A DNA stretch of 64,000 nt from Trichomonas vaginalis G3 (taxonomy: Eukaryota > Parabasalia > Trichomonadida > Trichomonadidae). Made by a program: the position numbers and the translations under genes. The notes beneath the pieces are model-generated. The model did no database searches. It was not told the origin of the DNA and worked only from the letters and a program-made list of their open reading frames with translations. Positions 1-9,625 of the stretch are shown in pieces. The stretch spans positions 4,101,962 through 4,165,961 of the forward strand of contig NC_067208.1 of the NCBI RefSeq assembly GCF_026262505.1, written 5' to 3'. Position 1 is the first letter of the stretch; every line of letters begins with the position of its first letter.

Positions 1-1060
1 TGTATTAGCTCTTTTAAGAACCTGTGATCTTTCCGCTTGATTTGAATCAGATACTGGGTTAGTTGTACTAGGATGTGATACAGGAGTTATTTTTGGTGTA
101 GGTGTTGGTTTATTTAATGTTATACCATGACTACTCGACATTGGTGGAGGACCTGCGTGAGCAGTTGGTGTCAGAGTTGGCGTTGGAGCTACTGTAGGAG
201 TTGGCGTTGGAGCTACTGTTGGTTCAGGAGTGGGAGTTGGTGTTGGAGCTACTGTAGGAGTAGGTGTAGGAGTTGGTGTTGGAGTCGACATTTGTTTTAA
301 CCTCTCATTATACCAATTCTCCAAATAATAAGCCTCACCCATTAAGTTACTCTGTCTTTGTTTTATAGAAAATTCACCTAACAGTAATTCATCATGAATC
401 ATTTTCTGCAGCTTTGTCGTGTTTCTACTCCTTTATTAGAACACTCGATGTATTCGCCAATCCTCTATATTCCTTAATCATCTTATCTAGTTTGTTCATA
501 TTTGGTACTTCCTTTTTCTTCTCAGCGTTAATCTCATTAGATCGTTTCTCCAATTCTTCAACTACTTTGTAAAGCTTATTTATCTTGACATGTGATTCCT
601 TTACTTCTCCAGTCCTTGGATCCTTAGGTTCCTTGTATTTAGCTAATTTCGTCTCTATATATCTTCGTTTAGCGTCATATCCAGGATCACTGGTTCGTAA
701 AGGATGCGAAGGTGGACGAAAATAAGGTATGTAGAAATCTGGATCATCATTAATAGAAGAACGTGCTTTAAAGTTACGAACCGCGTCTGTAAAAGGGTCT
801 CTACCACGTGCTGTATATGTTGATGTAATCAAAAAGCCTTCTCTTCTCATTGGGAAATTAATACGACCTTTTTGAACATATTCTTTCTCAAAGTATTGCC
901 TAGCATTGTAATCAAAAGCAAGATCATTATATATATCGCGCAAAAAATCAAATGTATGCTGCTTGAACTTTTGATCGCTAATTATGGTACGAATTATCGG
1001 ACGTTCATTCTCCCATTTCTTAACTCGTTCATCAATGAGTTTCCTCTCTTGTTCACTCAT
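1..1060 (-). pseudogene. Polinton structural-protein homologue, partial and broken
   Basis: Read on the minus strand from 1060, the first part encodes a charged protein beginning MSEQERKLIDERVKKWENER. It continues into a low-complexity region of alternating Thr-Pro repeats towards position 1. The same protein is present in the full copy at 28979-30196. No enzymatic motif is visible. The Pro/Thr stalk, plus its place beside ATPase and capsid-associated genes, suggests a virion structural or surface component; this is inference. The region is cut by the window edge and appears broken about once. Confidence 0.6.
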
Positions 1061-1080
1061 TTAAACCTCATAAAAATATA

Positions 1081-1488
1081 TTATCTGCGTATAGTGCCAC
1101 TAATAGCATTAATCCATGGCATGTCTGATAGTACACGTACTGACTGAACTAATGGCTTATGATTGTTCCAAATAGCTCCTCCAATGTATGCGTTATACTT
1201 ATTGTTGTCAATAGTTTGTTGAGGTTGAACTATAGGTGTTTCAACAGGCTTGTCTCTACTGAAGTCACCACCAAGAGCTTTATTGAATGCTTTAAGATTC
1301 TTCGTTAATGCATTATCTTCACCTAATGTAGTTTTTGCAATTCTTTCACCAAGACTACCGATAACACCACCGACTTGACCAACTTGAGGGAAAAGTTTGT
1401 TAGCAATGTTAAATCCAGCACCTATTACAAGACCAGGATTTTTTTTCACCATACCCCATCCAGCTTTAACATAATCGCCAAAACCCAT
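1081..1488 (-). CDS. small glycine-rich amphipathic Polinton protein
   Basis: This 135-residue protein begins MGFGDYVKAGWGMVKKNPG. Its N-terminal half is rich in Gly, Val and Ile (an IGAGFNIANKLFPQVGQVGG-type stretch) and its tail is polar and Gln/Pro-rich. It starts 10 bp beyond the stop of the packaging ATPase on the same strand, so the two may be expressed together. The composition recalls small membrane-active or core proteins of adenovirus-like virions, but that is only an analogy. It matches 30217-30624 in the full copy. Confidence 0.6.
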   Translation of the reverse strand: MGFGDYVKAGWGMVKKNPGLVIGAGFNIANKLFPQVGQVGGVIGSLGERIAKTTLGEDNALTKNLKAFNKALGGDFSRDKPVETPIVQPQQTIDNNKYNAYIGGAIWNNHKPLVQSVRVLSDMPWINAISGTIRR

Positions 1489-1498
1489 TTATTTCTTC

Positions 1499-2398
1499 TT
1501 AAAATAATGTCATCTTTTGTTGCTTAACTTCTTTAAAGTCCGTCTTTCCTGCAACTATATGAACTTCCATATATGAACGAGGTGTTGGTAGCTCTTTGTA
1601 TTTGTTCCATAACTCTTCCCAATCTTCTGTTGCTCCTGACTGTTCAATCATTGACTGAAAGTCTCTCATAGAATAACCTTGAAAGATAACGAAGTCAGTG
1701 CATAGTCTCTTAATGTTTAAACATATATGTCTCCATGTTTGACACATGATGACAACAGTATAGTTATAATGTCTGACCTTAGTGATGAAGTTCGCTAATG
1801 GTGAACGTGGGTCATTCAATAAGTCATGACCACCATAATCGTCTAACACTAATAGAGAATTACTGGGATACTTTGTGAAAGGATATTTGTTCAACTTCTT
1901 TACAACATATATTGCAATCTTCTTATACTCAAACTTTCCATCAGGTTTCCTTAGTTGATGCTTTGTTAAGATGTGTTCCATCTCCTCTGAAATTTTTTCG
2001 AACTTACTTTGAACGAACTCAACAATAGCGTAATACTTTGCTTTCATCTTAACGTTCTTCATTAAATAAGGCATAAGTTCTTTATCATCCTTTTTCAGTA
2101 CTGGTGCTTTAACTTGACTCATAAATGTCTTCGCTGTTTTATCCATTGTTCCTGATGTTGCTGAGATAACTATTGAGTCATAATATGGAGTATTAGTGAA
2201 GCGGTCTGTTATCATTATATGACGAATAACACCATATGTCTTACCTGAACCCATCTTACCGCAGTAGAAATAAACACCATTAGTACAAAATGGATAATCA
2301 TCAGAAAATGGCATAATGAGTGCATTGTTTAGTTCTTTACTATTCTTACGTGCTCCATCATGAAGAATCTTATCTACTTGATTAATAACTTTCTCCAT
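1499..2398 (-). CDS. FtsK/HerA-type genome-packaging ATPase (partial A copy)
   Basis: This 299-residue ATPase has a clear Walker A motif GKMGSGKT at residues 47-54 and a Walker B motif LLVLDDYGG near residue 185. A sensor-like stretch (VVIMCQTWRHICLNIKRL) follows. These features match the A32-like FtsK/HerA packaging ATPases found in nearly all Polintons, which pump the element's DNA into capsids. The gene starts 18 bp from the oppositely directed gene at 2417, so both must share one very short promoter region. It is the same as 30635-31534 in the full A copy. Confidence 0.9.
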   Translation of the reverse strand: MEKVINQVDKILHDGARKNSKELNNALIMPFSDDYPFCTNGVYFYCGKMGSGKTYGVIRHIMITDRFTNTPYYDSIVISATSGTMDKTAKTFMSQVKAPVLKKDDKELMPYLMKNVKMKAKYYAIVEFVQSKFEKISEEMEHILTKHQLRKPDGKFEYKKIAIYVVKKLNKYPFTKYPSNSLLVLDDYGGHDLLNDPRSPLANFITKVRHYNYTVVIMCQTWRHICLNIKRLCTDFVIFQGYSMRDFQSMIEQSGATEDWEELWNKYKELPTPRSYMEVHIVAGKTDFKEVKQQKMTLF

Positions 2399-2416
2399 CT
2401 TTTAGTTACATATAAA
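2399..2416. promoter_or_regulatory. 18-bp divergent promoter interval
   Basis: Only CTTTTAGTTACATATAAA separates the start codon of the ATPase (minus strand) from that of the capsid-associated gene (plus strand). Both promoters and both leaders must fit here or reach into coding DNA. The core ACATATAAA recurs at 31535-31552 and, inverted, at 16774-16792, between other divergent family A genes. Confidence 0.6.
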
Positions 2417-3487
2417 ATGTCTAAATATGATGGATTATACTATGAACATGTTATGAATGATGGCACGATAAGTGGTAATACAGTCTCATATAAATTACCG
2501 AGAGACTTCATTGAATATCCTGCGTCAAAAGCTCTTGAGATAAGAAAGATAAGTCTTGAGCATCCAGACTTTGAGTTTCTTGCTATTCCATTAGAAATGA
2601 CAGATTCATCAAAATCAGTGAAAAAAAGGTTTGACATGAGATATTACATAAAACCCAACATGACTACACAGGAGTTGAATGAAGGTCTTATGGAAAAAAT
2701 GACTGAGGCAAGTAGAGAATTTGTTGATTGTTACTATGATTCAAATGAAAATAAATTGAATGTATTAAGAAAAGGTACATCACCAATCATAACATTACCT
2801 TCATACAGTAGTATAGAAAAAAATGCCTTGAATTATAAATATGACATGTCCCTAGGAGATGTGTTGGATTTCATCACTGCGTTATTAGAAACCACTGAAA
2901 CAGACACAACATCAAGAAAACCAGAGCTTGTTTGGGAAGATGACCATGGTAGAACATTCACGCAAAAAGTAATTCCATCGAAAGCAAAATTTTTAGACTT
3001 ATGGGAAAAAAAATATATCTCGCGAATGCATGTATATTATAGTTTTACCATAGCAGATTTCACTGACGAAAATGATAAAGATAAAAAAACATATAAGTAC
3101 TTTGATGAGCTTTTCATAACTATAGCGAATATCAGGTTTATCCTTGAGCGAAAGGGCAAACCAACATATAAATTTGTCGGTTATCAGATAAGAATAAATC
3201 CTCTCCTTGAGCCTTTAGTAACGTTGAGTAATATTGCTCATGATAACAAACAATTTATATGTAATGTGAATGAACAGCTTGTGCCACCAAAATTTTACGA
3301 TATCACTGGTTATAAAGATGCACTCGTGTTTGAGTTTTATAAGCGCTTTTCATTCAAAAGAGTTGAAGAATCAACTGATGGTCAAAAAAAGGAATATTAT
3401 GTAAAAGAACCATATGAAATTCCTAAAGACTCTAATATAATGGTTGAACTTATATTAATGTCTGGTACTCAATCTCAACATAAATAG
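2417..3487 (+). CDS. capsid-associated (penton/minor-capsid-like) protein, partial A copy
   Basis: This 356-residue protein begins MSKYDGLYYEHVMNDGTIS. The ATG at 2417 is preferred over an upstream in-frame ATG at 2360, because 2360 lies inside the divergent ATPase gene and 2417 directly follows the shared promoter motif. The N-terminal pattern YKLPRDFIEYPASKALEIRK resembles RIRLPQEFINSTNKKFIHVI in family B (48094-48572), so it is conserved between distant Polintons. This fits a small jelly-roll capsid component. The assignment rests on context and weak pattern similarity. An inverted repeat follows the stop codon. Confidence 0.55.
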   Translation: MSKYDGLYYEHVMNDGTISGNTVSYKLPRDFIEYPASKALEIRKISLEHPDFEFLAIPLEMTDSSKSVKKRFDMRYYIKPNMTTQELNEGLMEKMTEASREFVDCYYDSNENKLNVLRKGTSPIITLPSYSSIEKNALNYKYDMSLGDVLDFITALLETTETDTTSRKPELVWEDDHGRTFTQKVIPSKAKFLDLWEKKYISRMHVYYSFTIADFTDENDKDKKTYKYFDELFITIANIRFILERKGKPTYKFVGYQIRINPLLEPLVTLSNIAHDNKQFICNVNEQLVPPKFYDITGYKDALVFEFYKRFSFKRVEESTDGQKKEYYVKEPYEIPKDSNIMVELILMSGTQSQHK

Positions 3488-3518
3488 TTTACGTGACAGA
3501 AAATTTTTGACACGTAAA
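3488..3518. repeat. inverted repeat just after a Polinton gene
   Basis: TTTACGTG and CACGTAAA form an 8-bp perfect stem, separated by a short A/T-rich loop, immediately after the stop codon of the preceding gene. The same structure is at 32624-32654. It could be a 3'-end processing or termination signal, or a protein-binding palindrome. Function is inferred only. Confidence 0.5.
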
Positions 3519-3551
3519 GTTTACATTTTAATGGAAGCGAACAACAAAGCT

Positions 3552-3709
3552 CCTGCTAGTGAATAAAGGTTAGTTTACATATGAACGTTTATTTTTACAC
3601 ATATATGCGTACATATGCGCGCCCGTATGGTGTCAGTTTTCTGTCACTTTTTTCATTGTGTCGGTGACTGTAGCTGTAGGCTACAGGCGACGCCAATGTA
3701 TACTGTACT
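3552..3709 (-). repeat. right terminal inverted repeat of the partial A copy
   Basis: This is the outer part of the family A TIR. It is the same as the outermost part of 33405-33710 and the inverted complement of the sequence starting at 9626. It ends TACTGTACT at 3709. The flanking bases (ATCATA) do not show a partner in the window. Confidence 0.85.
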
Positions 3710-3751
3710 ATCATACTTTATAACGTAAATAAGAACTTGACCTATTAAGAA

Positions 3752-3776
3752 NNNNNNNNNNNNNNNNNNNNNNNNN
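3752..3776. other. assembly gap (25 N)
   Basis: A run of 25 N marks a scaffold join of unknown true length, 42 bp outside the Polinton end. The left fragment and the host DNA to the right may not be adjacent in the real chromosome. Confidence 0.98.
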
Positions 3777-4972
3777 AGAGAGGATCGCAAAATTCCAAAA
3801 GATTCCAAAAATTAATGATTGTATCATCTGTACTGAATTGAGATTAAAAACTGCGCTAAAAAGTCAATAAATTATCTTTCTTGGCATGCATAATAAACAA
3901 TTCTACGAGATAAAATAACTGATCAACATTTTAAAAATATATATTTTTCCCAGGATTTTATTTAAAAATTGTTTTTTGACAATAGTTGTAACTAATATAG
4001 TCGATCATTAAATAGCCATCATCCATTAAGACGGAGTCCCATAAAAGTTTTTGAGTGGTTTAACATTTTGATTCAATTTGATGATGTATTCCAACAAAAA
4101 GGCACCAAGGGATCTCAGGCAAGGAAGGAAACCACTCCACGTCTACAACAAGAGTGTGAGATCCCTGGATAAGCAACGCATTCCCTCTCCTGATCTTGGA
4201 AAATTCAACAGCTTATAATGAAACTTGTTAACCACAGGAAGTTCAGCCGCATTGCAGTCCATGAAGTTATTGCTGTCAAAGGCGGCAAACTACTTAGCAA
4301 TGCGTTTTGACACGGAAGGCTGTATAAAGAAAAATGATGCAGAGCTCCTCCAGAGGTTGCTCGGAGGAGAGGGCAGTGGCTGCAGTTTGTTATTTTTCAA
4401 CAAGATGACACAGGATGAAGACTCCATGTTTTCCATTCTTCTTGTTTTGAATAACTGGATGGGCTGACTGACCGGCTATTCCAGAGGCTAATTGGAGGGT
4501 GGAGTTTCAAAATGTTTCGAAATTGGAGAACCATTATTCCGGATATAGAAAGTCCTAGCGCTCCACCGACTGAAGCGGAATTGGCCACCCGTTCAGTGCG
4601 GGGAGGCTGTACTTTCTTGCCTGAATAATCCCGAAGAGGCGCCGGTCACCTGGAGGGGCATTGAAGCCACTCTCAACTAGTCGTTCTTTCCTGAGGGGAA
4701 GTAGCGTTCTTATCTTCAAATTTTCAAGGAATTTGAAATAAAAACCGGTCAAAGTTTTAAATTTTTAATCTTTTTTTTATACTGATTTTTTCTATTCTTC
4801 ATGAAATAGCTCAATGAATCCTTTGATAAGACTAAGGTTGAAAAATAAGATATAAGAACATTTTTACTTTTAATCTTTAAAGGTTCCTTCTTTGAATTGG
4901 GAACAGGAACCAAATTTGCGCAGCGGCACTTTTTTTAAAAAAAAATTAAATGGAGCGGAGCGATACTCTGCT
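3777..4972. other. non-coding host DNA with a GC-rich decayed stretch (about 4040-4740)
   Basis: No convincing gene is present. Around 4040-4740 the base composition is visibly richer in G and C than in the surrounding AT-rich DNA. Short open stretches occur on both strands, such as 4225-4467 plus and 4555-4752 minus, but all are interrupted. It looks like a decayed coding or repeat remnant of unknown origin. I do not recognise a protein family in it. Confidence 0.4.
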
Positions 4973-5290
4973 GGCAGGAGCCCCAAGGCTTCCATCCATT
5001 ACGAAAAGGAGCCTCAGGGACTCTGAGAATCCATCAGCAGAGGCCTTTTCAGTTTGGCCTCTGCTGAATCAAAGATTATCGGCGAAGCGCATTCTTTCGT
5101 CTCAGGAGCCCCAAAGGCTCCGCAATTCATTACGAAAGGGAGCCTCAGGGCTCCTGAGAATCCATCAGCAGAGGCCTTTTTCAATTTGGCCCTCTGCTGA
5201 TCAGAGATTGCGGCGAAGCCATTCTTCGTCTCAGGAGGCCCCAAGGCTCCCAATCATTAACGAAAGGGAGCCTCCAGGGCTCCTGAGAAA
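4973..5290. repeat. ~128-bp tandem repeat, about 2.5 units
   Basis: The unit starts with CAGGAGCCCCAAGGCTCC-like sequence and contains GAGAATCCATCAGCAGAGGCC, TTTGGCCTCTGCTGA and GGCGAAGC. It recurs at about 4975, 5103 and 5231 with small differences. Each unit holds two internal inverted pairs (CAGCAGAGGCC with GGCCTCTGCTG, and GAGCCCC/GGCTCC with GGAGCC), so each could fold into two hairpins. Long open frames through it on both strands (4950-5399 plus, 5014-5253 minus) are by-products of the repeat. Confidence 0.75.
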
Positions 5291-6730
5291 CTCATTTGAG
5301 AAGGTTTTCTTTAAGAAACGCTTCTCAAAGATTGATTGTCAGGCATTCACTCAAAATCTACCAAAGAGTTTCAAAGTTCCAAATCTAATCTGGAAATGAA
5401 GCTTTGAATCTCTTGTATATCCTAGATTGTATGAGGTACCTTTTCAAAATGTACTTTCTTATTGCATTAAATTTTAATCAGTAAAAGTCATTTTGAAAAA
5501 GGTACATCTCCTATAATTGCTATTTTGAGCATTCACTCTTGGAACCTTGGAGCTCTTGTGTAGTGCTATGAAAACTCCAAGATTCTAGCTAAAACATATC
5601 ATCATAGACCATAATTTCTTCAAATATAATTTAGGTTATTTTTTAAAAAAATAGAAAAGCGTAATTTAAGGTTTATTGAAAAGTGATCATTTGCAAATTG
5701 TCCGCGGCACTCCCTTTGAAATTGCGATTTCATGCATCAAACAAGGTCTAAAATAAGAAAGTTTGTTTGATTGAAGCATACAAGTGTAAAATAAATGAAG
5801 TTTTGATGATTATCTTCTTGATTAGCGGATTTTGTTTATTGGCATCAATATTTAGAAAATCATATGACGCATATGATGTTCAATAAAGTTTTTAAAAATC
5901 TTATTAAAATTAATAATATACAAAGAAATTTAGAAATTAAACAGCAATAACAAAATGAAAACCTAAAAATACAAAACTAGCCATCATGAACTTTAATGAA
6001 TTCGCCTGGCAAAGCATGGCCGTCGATTCTTATGGTTGCAAAATAAAATTGGTAATCCTGAAATAGGGCAAATTGAAACACAATGTAAGAAAGTATATCC
6101 TTAAGAAGAATTCTTGTTTATCCTGAAACCATGTCTATGTCTTCTGGTGATGAAGAATGCTCAACCTCCATGCGAAAATTGAACAATTCGGATGGAATAA
6201 TCCCATCGGGTATGGGTGATTCAAGACTAAACCTTTCCATCTTTTGTTGATATACATATTGAATGGTATTGACAGCAATTTCTGGAGCTGGAAACAATCA
6301 AATTTTTTCAATGAATGGTTTTTCAAATGGAGATGGTAGAAAATATAATCACATTCAATAGATGATTCACATGAAAAAGTTATCTATATGGATTAATTGA
6401 TTTCATCTTCAATTCTTTTTGGAAATCTTTTCTTCTTTCGATAACCATCATTGGATTCTGAAGGATTCACATTGAGGTTGATGAATAGGTTCGACTTATA
6501 TTTTCAAGAAGTTCAAATAATATTCCTGCATTGAGATAATTTTGGCATAAAATCAAATTTATAATTGTGAGGAAAGTTTATGAAAAATATTTGTGGAGTT
6601 ATTTTTTTCTGGGATAATATTTATATTGGATATTGATAGAATAATATATAAATCTTGGTCCCTTGGTTTAATTGAGCTAATTGGGTCATCCAGACTTGTA
6701 TTTTTATGATCAGAATTTTTCTTTTCCCAA
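5291..6730. other. intergenic host DNA, no supported gene
   Basis: AT-rich sequence with only short interrupted frames. A short inverted pair lies around 5435-5508 (TTTTCAAAATG-like and CATTTTGAAAA). A 39-codon frame begins at an ATG near 6131, but nothing supports it as a gene. Confidence 0.5.
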
Positions 6731-7063
6731 TTACTGCTTTCTTATTTGTGTTCCACTTCCCTCTTCTACAGGTGCAATATCACCGATTGTTTGGGGTTCA
6801 TCAACTAATGATTCTTTAGAAATCTTTTTTTCTTGAACTTCATTTGCTTGGGTATTAAAAGTATCATAAATGAGTTTGAAGAATCTATTACTTATTCCCA
6901 TGTAATCGAGCAAATGCAATATCTCTTCTTTGTTTAATTTTTTCAACGTATCTAAATTAGCGTCTTTGAGAAAACCATTGATTTGTGCTATGTTATTGTT
7001 TATAAAAGCCTGTATTAATTCTTCTGTGTTAGTTACAGACTGCTTTACATTACCCGTCTGCAT
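6731..7063 (-). CDS. hypothetical host protein, 110 residues
   Basis: A small protein beginning MQTGNVKQSVTNTEELIQ with predicted helical stretches (IQAFINNNIAQINGFLKDA, LNKEEILHLLDYMGI) and an acidic polar tail. It has no signal peptide or membrane segment, and I do not recognise a family. The start is supported by a trichomonad-like initiator (TCACTATT) directly upstream on the minus strand, which gives the very short leader typical of these genomes. Confidence 0.55.
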   Translation of the reverse strand: MQTGNVKQSVTNTEELIQAFINNNIAQINGFLKDANLDTLKKLNKEEILHLLDYMGISNRFFKLIYDTFNTQANEVQEKKISKESLVDEPQTIGDIAPVEEGSGTQIRKQ

Positions 7064-7332
7064 AATAGTGAAAGTTTGATTGATTTTTTATGTTGGCATT
7101 TTTTTTTCCTTCCAAAAAATAAAGTTTTTTATGAACAAAATAAATTCGAATTAAACATAATTGCTTCATTGAGGATTCACATAATTTCATAATTTTAATC
7201 AATTTTTAGATTGATTTTAATTCTCTTTGTTGAATTAGTTCTAACATCTTAAAACCTCTAAGATCTAGCATACTTCTATGCATTCCTGATACAAATGCAT
7301 CAATTTTTAGAGCCATTATTGATGTGTGATTA

Positions 7333-8424
7333 ATGAAGCAACTAACCAAGAAAAAAACCTTAATATTTTTCAGAATAATTGTTGTAACAATCATTTCATT
7401 AGTAAGTATTATGATTTCGTTTAGAAGCCAAGCGAATAGCTTTCCAACTTTCAAAAAATATTCAAAACCAATTCCATATGATGATCCAAAATTAGTTTGG
7501 AGTCTGCGAAAGAAAAACCCAAAGCCTCCATTTCTTTCCGAACTAGAATATTCTAAGCAATTATATATAATGGTTCTTGATAATTCATATAAACCTGAAA
7601 AATATCACTGTATAATGAAAAGACAATGGATGGATCCAATAAAACAGTATAAAGAAATCGATGGAGTTGAAATGTACTCATTAAATGCCACGGATAACGA
7701 AGAATGTAATTTATCTACAATCACGATCAATTCTTTACCAAAATATACAGTAAACCCATCAGCATTCTTACTGATACATTCTCTAAAGCTATTTTTGGAG
7801 AGATCATATGCTGATTTTCTTTTTGTTATTAATGACGCCGCATACATGAAATTAGACAGATTTATAAAGTTTATTCGTAAGGAAATGCAATTAAATAGGA
7901 ATAACAATAGGTATATTCTTGGAGATTGCGTAGAACAAAGATATTTCTTCCAAATGTTATTATTAGATTCCGGAATTCTTTTATCCCGATCACTTGTTCA
8001 AAAAATTGTTGATACAATGGATGACCATCTCTGGCAAGTTGCTTTTCAAATCGGATTGCCAGCAGATGAAATTTTGTCAGAAATTGTTGAAACGTTAGGA
8101 ATAATTGTAAGAGATCGACAAACAGATGAATTTCTAGGTCGAGGGTGGAGAAGTGAAGAGCATTACAAGATGTTTTTGAACAAATCATTTGACTCCCTTC
8201 CAATTTGTTCAATTCCTTTCGAGCTTCTACGACCAGGAGCAAGCCAACTTGGATTGTGCTCGCCTCGCATTACACAAGTTAATGATATGTCTGTCTGGTC
8301 TGCATTAAACTACCAATCAAAAGAAGATTTCTTGAATACAGCAGAAAAGATGCTAGAAAACATCCCACAGAACGTTTGCTACTATTGGGATAGACTTTAC
8401 CCAACAATTTGTATCAAGAAATAA
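7333..8424 (+). CDS. type II membrane protein, GT31/Fringe-like glycosyltransferase candidate
   Basis: This 363-residue protein has a short basic N-terminus and one strong membrane segment (about residues 9-30, IFFRIIVVTIISLVSIMISF), the layout of Golgi type II glycosyltransferases. The lumenal part contains YADFLFVINDAAYMKLDRFI, where a GT31 enzyme has its D-x-D-containing strand. It then has LLLDSGILLSRSLVQKIV and ADEILSEIVETLGI, which resemble the GGAGYVLS and EDV...LG blocks of Fringe/C1GALT-type enzymes. The canonical DDD is replaced by NDA, so it may be divergent or catalytically inactive. The family call is by pattern only; membrane topology is firmer. Confidence 0.5.
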   Translation: MKQLTKKKTLIFFRIIVVTIISLVSIMISFRSQANSFPTFKKYSKPIPYDDPKLVWSLRKKNPKPPFLSELEYSKQLYIMVLDNSYKPEKYHCIMKRQWMDPIKQYKEIDGVEMYSLNATDNEECNLSTITINSLPKYTVNPSAFLLIHSLKLFLERSYADFLFVINDAAYMKLDRFIKFIRKEMQLNRNNNRYILGDCVEQRYFFQMLLLDSGILLSRSLVQKIVDTMDDHLWQVAFQIGLPADEILSEIVETLGIIVRDRQTDEFLGRGWRSEEHYKMFLNKSFDSLPICSIPFELLRPGASQLGLCSPRITQVNDMSVWSALNYQSKEDFLNTAEKMLENIPQNVCYYWDRLYPTICIKK

Positions 8425-8884
8425 TTCTGAATACTTTCTGTTATATTTATATTATAATATAACTTTCTATTCATTTTCGTAACGATAATAACCAAAATTT
8501 AATAAATTGTTAGAATATATTTTACATTATTTTTGTTTTTACTTCTTTTATAACACACGTTATTGAAACCCTCAATTTCATAGAACGATTCTGCAACTTA
8601 TATCAAGTATCATTAACGTTATCACTACTTTTGATCAATTATTGAACTAATTGAAGGATCTCAACCAAAAGGGTTAAGTGATTCGCCTCAAATACATATA
8701 AAAATTTATTTACTATAGACTACATTATTAAATGGTTCATATTTAGGCCATTGCATTAAATCAATTGTGAATTGATAAGAATCAGTCTCATTAAACATTT
8801 GTCCGTATAAATATTGCTTTAAAAATATAATTTTTTCCAATGATTATTTAAAAATCTCAGTTTACAATTTTTCACCTAATTTCG
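8425..8884. other. intergenic host DNA
   Basis: AT-rich spacer between the membrane protein and eIF4E. I see no gene. TTTCACCTAATTTCG directly before the eIF4E ATG contains a TCAC element that could serve as its initiator. Confidence 0.5.
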
Positions 8885-9493
8885 ATGAGAAAATCGAATA
8901 CTCCGCTTGCTTCTGAGTGGAGTTTTTATATGTTTTACAGAGCACCTGGCTCAAAAGCAGCTGACAATTACGAGAAAAATATACATACACTCGGTAGTTT
9001 TAATACAATCGAAGAATTTTGGTCAATATATAGTCACCTTAAACGTCCAAATGACTTAGAACCACCAACAGACTATCATCTATTTAGGAATGGAATACGC
9101 GCAATTTGGGAAGACCAAGATAACGTGAAAGGAGGAAAATGGATTATTAGATTAAAAAAGGGATTAGGCTCATACTACTGGGAAAGACTTATTATGGCAT
9201 TAATTGGAGAACAATTTCCAGTAGATGCCCTTGGAGCAGTTATTTCTGTTAGATATCCTGAAGATATAATTAGTTTATGGAATAGAACTGCATCAGATGA
9301 TAAAGTACGCCATGAAATTTGCCGTGCATTATGCTCGGCGCTCGAATTACCACCAGATACAAAATTGGAATACAAACAGCACTATGACGCTGTTAGAGAT
9401 CACTCTTCTTTCAGAAATACTGTTATCTACCAGGCTGGAACTGACGAACCATTTGAAATTCCTCAAAAGAAGGTAGGAAATGGTAAAAAATGA
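8885..9493 (+). CDS. translation initiation factor eIF4E family, class II-like
   Basis: This 202-residue protein is close to the usual eIF4E core length and binds the mRNA cap. Recognisable blocks are LASEWSFYMFYR (residues 8-19), FNTIEEFWSIYSHL (39-52), DYHLFRNGIRAIWEDQDN (63-80) and GGKWIIRLKK. The cap-stacking pair is altered: the first Trp region has W12 with Tyr at the +3 position, and the second stacking Trp position (W56 in human eIF4E) is Tyr29. The conserved W75-E76 that recognises the guanine is kept. This pattern is that of class II (4EHP-like) members, often repressors or stage-specific factors. A Polinton begins 133 bp after the stop codon. Confidence 0.85.
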   Translation: MRKSNTPLASEWSFYMFYRAPGSKAADNYEKNIHTLGSFNTIEEFWSIYSHLKRPNDLEPPTDYHLFRNGIRAIWEDQDNVKGGKWIIRLKKGLGSYYWERLIMALIGEQFPVDALGAVISVRYPEDIISLWNRTASDDKVRHEICRALCSALELPPDTKLEYKQHYDAVRDHSSFRNTVIYQAGTDEPFEIPQKKVGNGKK

Positions 9494-9625
9494 TGTTTAA
9501 ATCTCTCTTTCCACATAACTCTTATTTATTTCTCTCGATATAATTATAATTTCGCTTTTTGGGTCAAAATTTATTCAGTATTTCTTTTCATTTGAAATGA
9601 AATTGAATAATCCTTCTCAAAAACC

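Larger units (their letters stand above)
1..3709 (+). mobile_element. Maverick/Polinton family A, partial copy (right end)
   Basis: This is the right-hand end of a Polinton whose left part lies outside the window. It matches 29137-32666 of the complete family A copy almost base for base, in the same orientation, and ends in the same terminal sequence (...TATACTGTACT) at 3709. Gene content is the structural-protein end, a small glycine/hydrophobic protein, the packaging ATPase and a capsid-associated protein. It is partial and partly broken. The near identity of the two copies implies recent duplication or recent parallel insertion. A collapsed or misjoined assembly is also possible, because an assembly gap follows at 3752. 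Confidence 0.9.

Noticed and set aside
872-1147. Plus-strand frame overlapping two minus-strand Polinton genes (also at 30008-30283)
   Set aside because: It is antisense to conserved genes, crosses a gene boundary and has no start context.
4950-5399. 149-codon plus-strand frame in host DNA
   Set aside because: It lies within the 128-bp tandem repeat, with an opposite-strand frame of similar quality; composition is not protein-like.
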